Translations under genes and position numbers: made by a program | Notes under the pieces: model-generated | What the model saw: only the letters and a program-made list of their open reading frames with translations | What the model was told of the DNA's origin: nothing | Database searches by the model: none | Source: Camarhynchus parvulus | Taxonomy: Eukaryota > Chordata > Aves > Passeriformes > Thraupidae | Reading direction: 5' to 3' | Assembly (NCBI RefSeq): GCF_901933205.1 | Contig: NC_044585.1 | Coordinates: 2,294,001-2,358,000 of the forward strand | DNA length: 64,000 bases | Part shown: positions 45,991 to 58,200 of the stretch, piece after piece | How the letters are laid out: each line of letters begins with the position of its first letter | How positions within the stretch are numbered: position 1 is the stretch's first letter

Positions 45991-46611
45991 CAGAGTCTTA
46001 AGCTGTGCCAGGGGAAGTTTAGACTGGATATTGGGAGGAATTTCTCCACAGAAAAACTGATTCAGACATTAGACCGTGCTGCCTGTTAAAAACGAGAGCA
46101 GGCTCCCGGTACTAAAGCGTTTTCAGCATTTATTATAATAAAAAGAAAGGCCTAAAGCAAGGGGGCCCGGGCCGAGCAGGAGCATTCCCGTGGAAGATGG
46201 AGCAGCGCCGGCGCTGGGGCTGCTCAGCAGAGACGGTCCCGATGGAGCATCACAATTCAGCGGGTCAGAAGCCCCTTTTTATCCTATTTTTTGTCCCTTT
46301 GGATTGGTTTCTTTTTGGATCCTTCATTTGCATGAAGGTTTAAGGCGTTTGATTGTCCCATTACAATTCTGTCCAGGCTGGCTCGTTTCGCTCGGGGGCG
46401 GTGCACTTCACTTAGGTGTAATACAGTATGTTCTGTACCGTATTTCTTGTAACTACCTTTTGAACCCCTTTTACAATAACCAAACTATAGTACATGCTTA
46501 ACAACTATCAGCTATTCTACAACAGTTCCTAACCTATTTTTAACACTGCCCAGGGAGGTGGAGGAGTCACCGTCCCTGAAAGTGTTTAAAGAAGGACTGG
46601 ACGTGGTCTGG
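45991..46611 (+). mobile_element. CR1 LINE 3' end, interrupted by a solo LTR
   Basis: CR1 sequence (GGGGAAGTTTAGACTGGATA then TTGGGAGGAATTTCT) runs to 46083. It resumes at 46546 with CAGGGAGGTGGAGGAGTCAC, then CTGAAAGTGTTTAAAGAAGG and ACTGGACGTGGTC. Joining the two halves gives the normal CR1 order, so the LTR came later. Confidence 0.88.
46084..46545. mobile_element. Solo LTR inserted in CR1, upstream of CABIN1
   Basis: The 462-bp element has inverted termini TGTTAAAAA and TTTTTAACA and a perfect 5-bp duplication CTGCC (46079-46083 and 46546-46550). A 5-bp duplication suits ERVL-type elements. There are no internal genes. An open frame of 103 codons inside it is not a real gene. It ends about 0.5 kb before the CABIN1 first exon donor. 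Confidence 0.88.
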
Positions 46612-46612
46612 G

Positions 46613-46800
46613 GGTGTCGGTTCCCAGCCGGGACCCTGAGCCCGGAGCTTTCCCAGGCGGGACCTCGAGCCCGGAGCTTTCCCAGCCGAGCCGAGCCCGG
46701 GGCTTTCCCGACCGGGACTCCGAGCCCGCAGCTTTCCCAGCCGAGCCGAGCCCGGGCCTTTCCCGACCGGGACTCCGAGCCCGGGGCTCCCTCAGCCTCC
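46613..46800. repeat. GC-rich minisatellite upstream of CABIN1
   Basis: Five to six degenerate copies of a unit of about 30-35 bp resemble GAGCCCGGAGCTTTCCCAGC followed by CGGGACTCC. They lie between the CR1 tail and the CABIN1 promoter. Confidence 0.85.
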
Positions 46801-47260
46801 GCCGAGCTCCCTCAGCCGCCGCTCCCGCCTCGCAGTGCGCGGCGCTGCCATTGGCTGGCTGCGGCAGGGCGGCTCGGCCAGTGAGGCGCTGCGTTGTTGG
46901 CGCCGCGGCTCCGGAGGCGGTTGCGGTGGAAACGGGCGGAGCGCGGCTCCCGGGGGAGCGGCGGGAGCCTGAGGGACCCGCGCCGGGAAACCGCGGGAGC
47001 GCCCCGGGAACCCCCCGGGAGCAGCGCCGGCATGCCAGGGGCGGCCCCGCGAGGTGAGTGTCCCGTCCGCCCGGCCCCGCGGAGGGGCAGCGGCGTTCGG
47101 GCCCTGCCCGGTGAGGGTGGCGAGAGCCCGGCCTGGGCGGCCTCGCCCGCGCCCGTCCCTCAGCGGAGCCGCGGGCGGAGGCGAACGGGGGCTCCCGGCC
47201 CCGTGTGCCGCCCTCCGGGCCAGCGGCGAGAGCAGCGTCCCTGGCCTCCGTGCAGAAAGT
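46800..47260. promoter_or_regulatory. CABIN1: CpG island and promoter of CABIN1
   Basis: CpG-dense, TATA-less sequence with an inverted CCAAT box (ATTGG at 46850-46854 in the context GCCATTGGCTG). The transcription start probably falls 40-100 bp downstream of that box. Confidence 0.6.
46900..47053 (+). other. CABIN1: CABIN1 first exon (5' UTR), approximate start
   Basis: A strong donor GAG then GTGAGTG follows 47053. The exon's start is estimated from the CCAAT box. It contains an upstream ATG (47032-47034) whose frame continues across the splice to the exon at 49234 and stops at TAA (49281-49283). Confidence 0.55.
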
Positions 47261-49233
47261 GATCGTGTTCCGTCAGAACGGCTGTGCTGAAGCGAGGCGG
47301 AGCTTTGCAATGTTAAAAAAAGAAACCCAGAACAAAAATCAAGTGTTATTTAAACGTGTATCTGAAATGTATGGATCCCCAGTGTAGCAGGAACAGCAAA
47401 AGCTGGGAAAGCCCATGTCACTCCCTTTGTTTCTTACTTAGAAGTTGAGAGCACAAGTTCTGGGAGCAAGAGCTGACATTGGAAATATTTACTTAAATTT
47501 TAAACGACTAAGGTTAAAGGAGGGAAGGTTTTAAAGGCAAAAGGCTTGCTGCCTTTCAGGATGTGCACACCTGTTGTAGCCACCGATTTATAGCTGAGAC
47601 ACTCTTGTATCTGAAGAAATTCAAACTGGTGTGTAGTACTTAATATGAAAGAGGAGTTGTTTTTTGCCTGCTTGTCTCATGTAGCTGTGTTTCTCTGGAA
47701 GTGCTTGTGGTGACACACTCAGTTCCTCAGTGCTGTGGCACTGCTGTAACTCCCTCCTCAGGCAGGGCAGTTTTGCAGCCATGTACAGTGCCTAGTTTAA
47801 AGCAAAATGAAATAATAACACCCTGCCAAAGCTGTGGGGCAACACCCTGCCCCTGCTTTCCAGCACCACCTCAGTCCTGTTTGGTTCAGTCTGTGAACGC
47901 CAGGAGTGTGGTTGTCACTATGTTCCTGTCTGTTACAAGCTTCCAGTATAAATAATAAGTGGAACTGAAATTGTGTTCCCACGTTTTCTGCAGTTGCAGT
48001 TTCCCCAAGAGTCCAGCCTCGGATGTAAAGTCTCAGCCATAGTCTCTGCTGTTGACTTCCTCTACCAACTTGAGCAAGATTTTTTGGATTCAGCGAAAGA
48101 CTTGGGCATATTACTGAATATAGGCATTTTTGTAAGTGGATTTAAACCCCATCAACTTAAATATGCAATTTGGGATCATACAGACTGACTTACTTAAATG
48201 TCATAAGCATCTACACCCTGTCCAAATGTGTAACATCCAGTCTGTCTGAAAGTAACCATTAATATCTGTGCATGTATTTCTTCATGTGAAAAGTAAACAA
48301 GGAGTTTGTCCTGAAGAAGATTTGAAGTTTTATTAGTGTTTATCTGGTGACTTTAAAGAGAAAAATGCTTTATTGCTGTGCAGTTGTCAGTCTGATTTAA
48401 CTACAGGCAGGGAGAGCCAGTGGTGCACGGGCCAGCAAATGCTCATTGCTGAATGAGTGGAATTCCTGTCAAGGCGTTATTTTCTCTACATGCAGAACTC
48501 ATCATGATGATGTATGAGTTTATTCAGCTTATAGTTCTAAACTCCCACTGCTTCCTGCTGTGGTTAATTCTGGGTTTACTCTTCTATTAATGCAGTCTCC
48601 CATATTAAAGACTGTTTTTAGCCTGTCTTGCATATGTCATCTTGTTTGAGTTGATGGGAAAGTTTTATCATATAGCAGTGAAGGTTTTCTATAAAAGCAG
48701 CACAGAGCTCTTTCATGTATTTTTGCCTTTACTAACATGATGTTTCAAGCAGTTAATGGAATATAAATTGTGGGCTTACTTATGAGGAAAAATTACTTAC
48801 AGGTTATAAAAGTGTATTTAGCCCTTCAAACTTTTTATCAGTGGTAAAAAGGACTGGAAATATGAGTATCCTTTTTCAGAATGAAGAAATGCTAGTTAGT
48901 AAAAGTTCACTTTTTTTTGTTTGCACCCATCTAGTAGATGTGAGTGTGTCTGCAGTATCTATAACTTGTTTTTGCATTGGGGCTGGTCTGTAGATGTTGG
49001 TCAGGATACTCAGAACAGCTGTGGGACAAACACTGGTGCTGTTCTAGCAGGGGTGGCAGTAATGAAAATTATTCCTCAGTGGAATTATTGTTCTTCAGTT
49101 GTTGGGCTGTCTATCTCTTGGGATGGGATTGTGGTTAATTGGTTATTAAAGTATGCTTGTAAAGTATTATCTTTTACTTCTGAATGTTTTCTTTGTGAAC
49201 AGAATAAATATTCTAATCCTGTTTGCTTTCCAG
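47054..49233 (+). other. CABIN1: CABIN1 intron 1
   Basis: A 2.2-kb intron within the 5' UTR. No further exon, RNA gene or mobile element is recognised. Confidence 0.5.
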
Positions 49234-52200
49234 GCCTCTTTGTGATAGACTCTTCCTTCTATTCCTGGAGACAGACATTGTAATAGTTGTAAACATGGTA
49301 AGGGTTTTTTGAGATGGCTTTTGAAGTGTTTTGCTAGCAATAAAATTGAGAATTTTCCTCTTTCCCTGGGACTAAGAATAAATTGCTATAATGAGAACAT
49401 TGTTTTTGGAGTGATTGTAGTTATTGGTAAATTTAAGAATTTGGAAAAAAATCACTGTAATGCACATGTCTATTCTAGGAAAGCTGTTGCTTGCAAGACA
49501 CTTAGAATTCGTTTTTTTTCAGCTGATTTTGGATGGGAAATGGTTTTGATATTTGTTTATTTGCAATTAGGAATGATTAAATTAATTACAGCTCTTGTAA
49601 CTTTATGTAGAGATCTTTCAGTATTGTTGATGTACCAGTTAATTAAAAAAAGAGAAAAATCCAGTTTTCAAAGGACACTGGGACATGTGTAGGTGTCACA
49701 TTTCTTGTGATGTCTCAATTGCCGTTCCAGATTCGCATTGCAGCGCTGAACGCGAGCTCCACGGTTGAGGATGACTATGAAGGTACCTTCAAAAGCCATA
49801 AAACACAGACCAAGGAAGCTCAGGTGAGTCATTCCACAGCTGTCTTAATGAAGTTTTGTCTTGATGGGAGTTTTGTCCTCTAGTTGTAGGGATTTGTTCA
49901 ACCATGATAATTTCTTCTTATAAAAGTTTAGTTACTCGAACTCTTGAATCCTCCCTTAGCAAGCTAAAACTTCACTCAGATGAGTTATTTTAGTACAGTA
50001 ACACAAATGTTCTGCTATATAGCAGGAAGTATTAAAAGTGTGAAACCACTGAAATACACAATAAATATATTTAATAAAGTTGTCTTAATAAATACATTCT
50101 AATTATTTCAATCACAGGAAGCAGAAGCTTTTGCTTTGTACCACAAAGCTCTGGACCTTCAGAAACATGACAGATTTGAAGAGTCTGCTAAAGCTTATCA
50201 TGAGCTACTTGAGATTCGTCTTCTACGAGAGGTCAGTGACCCTGGGGGAATGACACTCTAGAAACTGTTTGCTGTATTTTGTCTTACTTCAGTTCTAACT
50301 GGCTAACTAGAAATGTCAGTACTTGTTCTTTGTCTGATTCCTAATGCCCATGTTGCATTTATTTTATAATTTCTAGGCAGTTCTTTCTGGTGATGAGAAA
50401 GAAGGGCTGAAACACCCGGGTTTGATGTTAAAATATTCCACCTATAAAAACCTGGCACAACTGGCAGCACAGCGGGATGACTTAGAGACAGCCATGGAGT
50501 TCTATCTGGAGGTACAGTGCAGCTGAAATTAGACACTGGAGCCTTAATGTTTGTAAAAACTTCCTAAAATACAGACAGACACATCCAGCATACATCATGT
50601 CAGTGTACAGTTGAATACTATATTCTTTCTGATGCTATATGGGATAAAATTGGTCCACCAAAGCGGTTGTGGTGCTGCTGCAAACTAAAGCAGTGCCAGT
50701 CCCTCACACTGGGATGGGTATACATGTCTGAAATGTGGGTGATATTGTTTGTTGTGCTTTCCAGGCTGTAATGCTGGACTCCACTGATGTCAACCTGTGG
50801 TATAAAATTGGTCGTGTGGCAATAAAGCTGATCCGCCTGCCCTTGGCTCGTCACGCTTTTGAAGAAGGGCTCAGGTGCAATCCTGATCACTGGCCTTGTT
50901 TGGATAACCTTATCACAATTTTGTATACACTCAGTGACTACACAAGTGAGTACAGTGCATGAAAAGCATCTCAGCATGTAATTTTACATACCAAGAAAAA
51001 TTGTCGCAATGAAATCTATAGGTTGAAGTGTATCTTGCTGAAGCAATGCAGCAGGGTTTGATAGAGACTGCTACTTCATAGCAGTATAGAGATAGAGATT
51101 TTACTGAAATAAAAAGCATGATGGTTTAGAGAAGTTTTGGTTACCCTAAAAATAAATGTCTGTGGTCTCACAGATCAGAGCCTCTGCAGGAAGTTCCCTG
51201 TACTGTTCCTCTGCCTTTCCACGTATGTTGGTTTTGGCTTTCTAGTAATTTCCTGCTGCATAGCTCCAGGGTTTGGGTATAAATCTACAGTCTCATTCAT
51301 AGCCTGGAAGTATTAATTGTAGTTACAGCAGTGGATATTGCTTGCTTCACTAATGGAATCTACAGTTAAGACATTTGATAACATAAAAATGGTGAATGAT
51401 TGTGTTTCTGTTTTATGGTTCTAATTTCTTCTGTACCTGAACAGGCTTGAAAGTAAGTGAAAGATGTACTGCAAATATTGTTTAAACAAGATTAATTGCA
51501 TTCTTTTTCTGGATACAGTACCTAGGAAGACACAATAGGCTATTTTAACTCTATGCATATAATTATTTGATGCCTTAAAAAGCAATTGGACTAATTTATG
51601 TAAATGTCACATTTGGGTGGAATTCAGTGGCGTATGTGAGGCCCAGAAATGGGAGCTTTGAATGAATGAAAGCAGCCATTGACCATTCAATTTTTATTTC
51701 TCTGTCAGCATGTTTGTACTTTATCTGCAAAGCTCTGGAAAAAGATTGTCTGTATAGCAAAGGATTGGTTCTGAAGGAGAAGATCTTTGAGGAGCAGCCT
51801 TGCCTCCGGAAAGATTCCTTAAGGATGTTCCTCAAATGGTGAATGTTGTCTTAGTGTATATACTGCCTTTGGAGTGTAAATTTTGGGTTGGGAGTTGCTC
51901 AAAAAATCTGCTGAGATCTTGTGCTTTTACCTTGCTGATCTTCCTTCTGAATAACAGCATGTTGATGCTGCTGACAGAATGTTCTTCAGGAATTCCTTTT
52001 GGAGGGAGGTAGAAAGAGGAAAGCAATCCATTTGTTGCTGCTCATTTATTTTCATACCTAGATCTCTTGTAATCATCTGCCTTTGTTCACTTTAATTAGT
52101 TCCCGATCCCTGCAGCATTCACTTTTGTTTTCCTAATTAAAACAAGCCAATAACAGCCAAAACCAAAACAACTCTCGCCCCCCCAAGAAAACCTCACCAA

Positions 52201-55200
52201 ACACTCCTCACATGTTACTGCTTTTCTTCTTGTATGGATTTTATAGTAGGAGTGGGTAGGAGGAAAGTGGGAAAATAGAGGCCCATAAAATTTACAGGAT
52301 GTGTCTAAGTTAACAGATCATTCAGAACAAAGATTTCTGATGGTTGACACATCTATATGTATGGCATAAAGTTGGTAACATGATGTTATGTGAATGCTTC
52401 TTTTAACGCTGTTTTGTTACGTTATGTGATGGTATTAAATGAATCCCCGCTACGCTTTAATTTAAAAAAACCCCAAAAAACAGCAAACAAAAACTTTCAC
52501 TTATCTCCATTTTGTATTATTTCTTAGTGACATGTCTATCCATAATGTGAATGTGAGTGCAGCTGAAGCAGGAAGGATCATAGATGAAGCACTGGAGCTC
52601 CGTAAGAAGAGACAAGCGCTGCTGGTGCGTGACAGAGAGCCAGACCTCAGACTGGTGCAGCCAATTCCCTTTTTCACGTACGTCTTTCTGTTTTCTCTTT
52701 TCAAAAAGATCCTCTGAAGCACATATTCTGACAACTGTGTTGTGCTTCAGATTTCTTCAAAACACCTTTTTTTTTCCTTGTAAAAACAAACCAAATCCCC
52801 CCAGTGTTTTCTTGCTAGCTTTTGGGTTGGTTTGGTGTGCTTACGGTTTTAGCATAAACTCCACAGCTATTAGTTTTCAACTTTTGATTTTAAACTAGTG
52901 ATGTAAAAAACAAATCTGGTATCTGGAATGATTTGGCAGCTATTCCAACATATTACTGGATTTTTCATATATACTAGTTTGTATGACGAATTTCAAAGCA
53001 AGTTCAGCTTTTAAAAATTATTTTTTACTATTGAGATAATGAAAACTCAGAAAAAAATTTGCAGTTCTTTATTTTCAGGAAGATATAAGGATACTAGTAA
53101 GTTGTTATGTATGTCTTTATTAAGGCATAAAAGATTGGAGTTTGGTTTTGGTATTGCACATATTTTTCTGGAATATTAATGGATTCTGCATGTAGTTCAT
53201 ATTGCTGAGAAGATGTTTCTGCTTGTGAATAGGGATGGGTTCTTTTAGTGTTGCTGATTGAATGCAGAACCTGAAAATTTGCTTTGACACTACTTTTTTC
53301 AGATTTTGGTATAGAGTAATTTCCTCAGCAACTACTGCATGGACCTTGTCTTTTTAGAGACATTTTTTGAGTGATGGAATAAGTTTTTGATACTCAGGTG
53401 TGTATTGCTGTCCCACTGAGAAGCTGCTCTTGCTGTGTCTAAACTGTTAGAGAAAAAACAATGTTGGATGCTGTTAGGTTTGTAAACTTAATATAGAAAA
53501 TAATGTGACAAGAAGTGAAGATAATGTGATGCTGTTGTGTTTCCCTTGCAGGTGGAAGTGTTTAGGAGAAGCCTTGCTTGCCATGTATCAGCACCTCACA
53601 ACATGTGATCCTCCTCGCCCCAGTCTGGGAAAGAGAATTGATCTCTCAGAGTACAGAGACCCAGTTCAACATTTGATGCTTTCTCCCACCTCTACTCCTG
53701 TCAGTGTTATTCAGCCAACTCCTGTCAGCACTAATCCAGTGGTGACAGTGCCAGATCCTGTGTTACCTTACACTCCAACCACACCCAACTTCCCAAGTCA
53801 CAGCCAGAGTTCATTGGAGCCAGGAGCTACTGTAGGTGAGCAAGGTACTTCAATCTAAGATTCAAGATACCTTTCCTACCTACCTGGGTATAAAAAACAC
53901 TTCAGAATTCTTTGGGACATATTGTCTTTCAGCTGCATGTTGGTGGAGTCAGAACCTTTTCAGCATATGTGTAACATCTGATAGAGAAAGTGAAGGGGTA
54001 TCTGACCTTTTCTGGTTTTGTGCTGTTACTCCACACTTCAGTTTTTCAGTCTTTAAGATGAGAAAAATTGTGACTCCATTCCAGCAGTGATGCAAATCAA
54101 ACTTTTAATGCTGGGAGGGGCCTTAAGCTCCTTAGAATGAATTAGCTGCTTTTCAAAAAGATGACTGTGTTATTTTTCTGCTCATGTGTCACTTTTAGAA
54201 GCTGAAAAGACCAAGCTGTCAGCTATATTTATTTGAAATCTGTACAAGATTTTTTTGGCACTGTCTTCAGAAGGAAACCAATGAATCTCAAGTGTTGCCG
54301 TGTAATTATGTTTTTAAAAATAAAAAAGATTACTCACTTTTTATTTGTCAATTTAACCTGTCAGGTTTTGGGTTTTTTTTCATTATGTTTTAGGTGACAT
54401 ATCTGCAGGTGACAAATCTAAGAAAGGAGTAAAGAGAAGAAGAATTACAGAAGATAGTGGAGAAACAGCCAAAAGGAGATCTGCCAGAGTTCGGAACACC
54501 AAATGTAAAAAAGAGGAGAAGGTTGACTTTCAAGAGCTGTTGGTGAAGTTCCTTCCTTCCAGGTACTGTACAGCAACAACTTTCATTATGAGATGATCAC
54601 AGAGAGGAAGCTGTTTGGGATTTTGTTTGATTAATATCCCCCCAACCTTAAAACTACCAGTCCCATGTTATTTTTTAAAGCAGATGTGGTGCATTATCTT
54701 CTGATAAATGTAATAATACTGCTTTTAGTAAAAATTACTGAATAAAAATTTAAAAATAAAACAGCTTTTACTACTGTTAAAGTGAATTAGTGGACAATGC
54801 ACATATCAAAATAAGATAAAGTAATCTTGATTTGGATGAAAAGAACTGGATGCAAATCTCTGAGTTTGTTTCAGTAATATATTGTCACTGTTAAAATTTG
54901 CACAGTGTTTCATATTTAGATTTCATCTAGTAATGAAAGAAAGAATGAGGACTTTGTTGATATTGTGGCTTTTGCCCCCCTTTCACACAGATTAAGGAAA
55001 TTAGACCCTGAGGAGGAGGAGGACCCTTTCAATAACTATGAGGTGCAATCAGAGATCAAAGAGGAGAATTTTCAGCATGTTGGACCACACAGAATGTCAT
55101 TTGATTCTACAACATTTATGGAGTCTGGTAGGGATTGCATTATAAGCCCTGTTCTTTCTTTGTTGTTTTTGCCATATTGTATGCTTTATTTTCTGTATTT

Positions 55201-58200
55201 TCCTGTCATGCCTAGAAGATACAGAAGTATATGCTATTTTAAAAAGTATAATTTTATAGTATAGGAGTATCTCAGTTGGTACTAATTTTTTAAGTCTTGG
55301 GGAATTGCTCAATCACTGTGTGCAGGAGCCCTGTTGTGTGGAATTTCCATTTAAAGAGATTGGAATACAGTAATTGAATTCTGCACATGTGCAGTGCAGG
55401 AGAACTGCTGTAATGGAAGTGCCCAAAACACTGTTGAAACTTAATTCTTTCAAGTTATGATCTGCCTCAACCTTACACATGTAGGCCTTTGTGTTTATCT
55501 GCTCTCTAGAAAAACAGGATGTTCATGAATTCCTGCTGGATAACCTGAACAATGGTGGGATCTTGGAGCTGATGATGAGGTATCTGAAAGTCATCAGCCA
55601 AAAGTTCCTGGTGAAGTGGCCTCCTGGCTTGTGTGAGGTGGTGCTCAGTATCTACAACAGCTGGAGGAAGCACAGCAGTAGCCTTCCCAACCCACTCCTG
55701 AGGGACTCAAGCAATCAACACATCAAGGTAGAGCAGCACCTTTCCTTATTCCATATTTGCTGTTGTCCTGGTGTCAGGGTGCCCAAAGTACCCAGCTGAA
55801 ATCCAGCAGACACAGGTTTGTCAGCTCTGCTTGTCCCAGCTGTGGTAACTGTCCCAAACTTTGGTGCACTGCAGCTCCTGGAGCTGTTCCTGAGCTGAGC
55901 ACACCTGGGTGGTGCACATGCAGCTCTGACCTGTATGTAATGTGTTTTTATGCACACATACACCCACAGAGATGGAATAAACACAGATATATTTTACCCC
56001 TTTATTCTGTTCTTGCTCTTTTTTCCTTCCGCCCTCCCTTTTCTTCTGATATAACACAGTTTTGTTTTGTCATCAGGTCAGTACAGAGGCTGCTCTGTTC
56101 TCACTGGCTAATTGAGGGTCAGCATTGCTGCTTTAAATAGAGTAAATATTCTGTAATTTTAAGATAACCTGAAATTTACAGCAAAAAAACCAAACAACAA
56201 CAAAACAAAACAAAATCATCTCCTCAGCATCACTATTTTATTACCTTAATAAAACTGGAATTTCCTGAAAGCAGATAGAAAATATAATAAGTTCTTTACA
56301 TTATTGTTAAATCACCTTAATGATAGAAGATGATATATCTTGAATTATAAAACCAGTTCTGATAATTCTTGGCCACTGAGCCAGCCTATGTTATCTTTTT
56401 AATGTTAGCAGTCTGTATTCATTTGGAAAGTTATTTGCCTTTGGTATGACTTCAGTTGGAAATATTTTTTCAGATCAAGTGTTTTTACTTCTTTGCAAAT
56501 GAAATATTAATTATGGAAATTGCTGTGTTCCATTGATGTCATTTGCAAAACAAACAAAAGTGCCTCTATGTAGCAGATGTTAAATTTTTATACATCCTGT
56601 GACTTATTTATGTATATATTTCACATATACATGGCCTTTTTTAAACAAATATATTTATAAATGTATTCCCTTGGCTCTCATTATTACTGCATAACTGCTT
56701 ACTTTTCTTAAATTTTGTCTTATTTTTCAAATGTCAGTGCTACTCCTATATTCTGGAATCGTGCTTTTGGCATGATTTGGCAATTTAATATAGTTTTATT
56801 TCAGCCAAGTTAAAAAGTAAGGATGACAATTTTTTCTAACATTAAGCAATGCTGTTTTGACCTTCTTCCATGAACTGAGATTTTTCTTTTTTAATGGTTC
56901 TGAGTATTGTTTGGCTTTGTACCTGTTGATTTGTCAGTTACTGTACACCTCAGGCAGTTATTGTACACCTTTCAGGCAGAAGTAGTTATAGCTTGGGAAT
57001 AGAAATCCCAAGAGGACAAGATGAAGGCTTTCTTTGAAGTAAATTGCAAATTTAGTGATTTTTTTTTAATTTATGCTTCTTTTAATGTATTTCTTGGTGT
57101 GAATACTCTTTTGATATCTCCTTACTTTTTTTGAAGGATATGATGATAATGAGCCTTTCTTGCATGGAGCTGCAACTAGATCAGTGGCTACTGACAAAAG
57201 GGAAGAGTTCTACAGGTGAGAACTTAAATTTTCTTCAGACTCTTAAAACACTGGGGGTATATGAAGAAATGTTTCCAGGAATTCACTGGGTTTTGGAGCT
57301 ATTTTTTCTTAATATCTTCCAGATCTGTGTTTTATTGCTCTATCAATTGTTTGCCTTCAGTTAGATCAGTACCTTTGAAATTCTGTTACGTGGAACTCTT
57401 TCTATGGGATGCCAGTAACTTCATGATAAAATATACTTAATTGACTTGCAGTTTCTCCAAGAAATTGTCCTGCTGCCTCTGTGAATGGCAAGTTTGGTCC
57501 TGACTTCCCAGGAACTCATTTTTTGGGAGACCTGCTGCAGCTGTCGTTTGCGTCCTCGCAGCGAGATTTGTTTGAGGAAGGCTGGATGGAGTTTGTCACT
57601 CGAGTCTATTGGCTCAAGGCTCGGTTTCTGGCACTTCAGGTGGGGTTTGCTTTTGGTTTAACAAACACAGCTTGTCCCAAATTCAAGTCAATATTGTTCA
57701 GATGCAGCTGATTCAGGAATCTCAACTCTTTTAGGCATGTGGATAAAATCAGCTTAAAACATAGTGATTTCATTTTGCTTCTAAATATAATTAACTTCCC
57801 CTGAGGGTTGAGGTGGAAATGAAGTAGGAGGTCTCACATGCTCAGCAAATATTCAGACATGTTTAATGTATGTCTTTGTTTAAATTAACTTGTACTCAGC
57901 TTAAAAAAAAATATTTGTACTAAAGTTACTTGAAATAGTGTTGTGGAGCTGCAGAACATAAGATTTTTGGGGGCCTGGATTTGTGGACCCTACCAAAATC
58001 TCCGGAAGTCCAAAATTCAGATTTGAACTGAAGCAGACTCTGTTTTATTACTGTTCCCTCTGCTTTTTCAAGGTGGCATTGTTCTGCTTTTGAAGATTTT
58101 TAATTTAATATGCAAATTTTGAAGCAGAGGGTTTTAAACCTATCACTAAGGGAATAATTTGAAAGAAATGTTATTTGATCCCAGTCTTTTTCTTCCTCTC

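Noticed and set aside
46190..46501. 103-codon frame upstream of CABIN1
   Set aside because: It lies wholly inside the solo LTR, which in such elements does not encode a protein.
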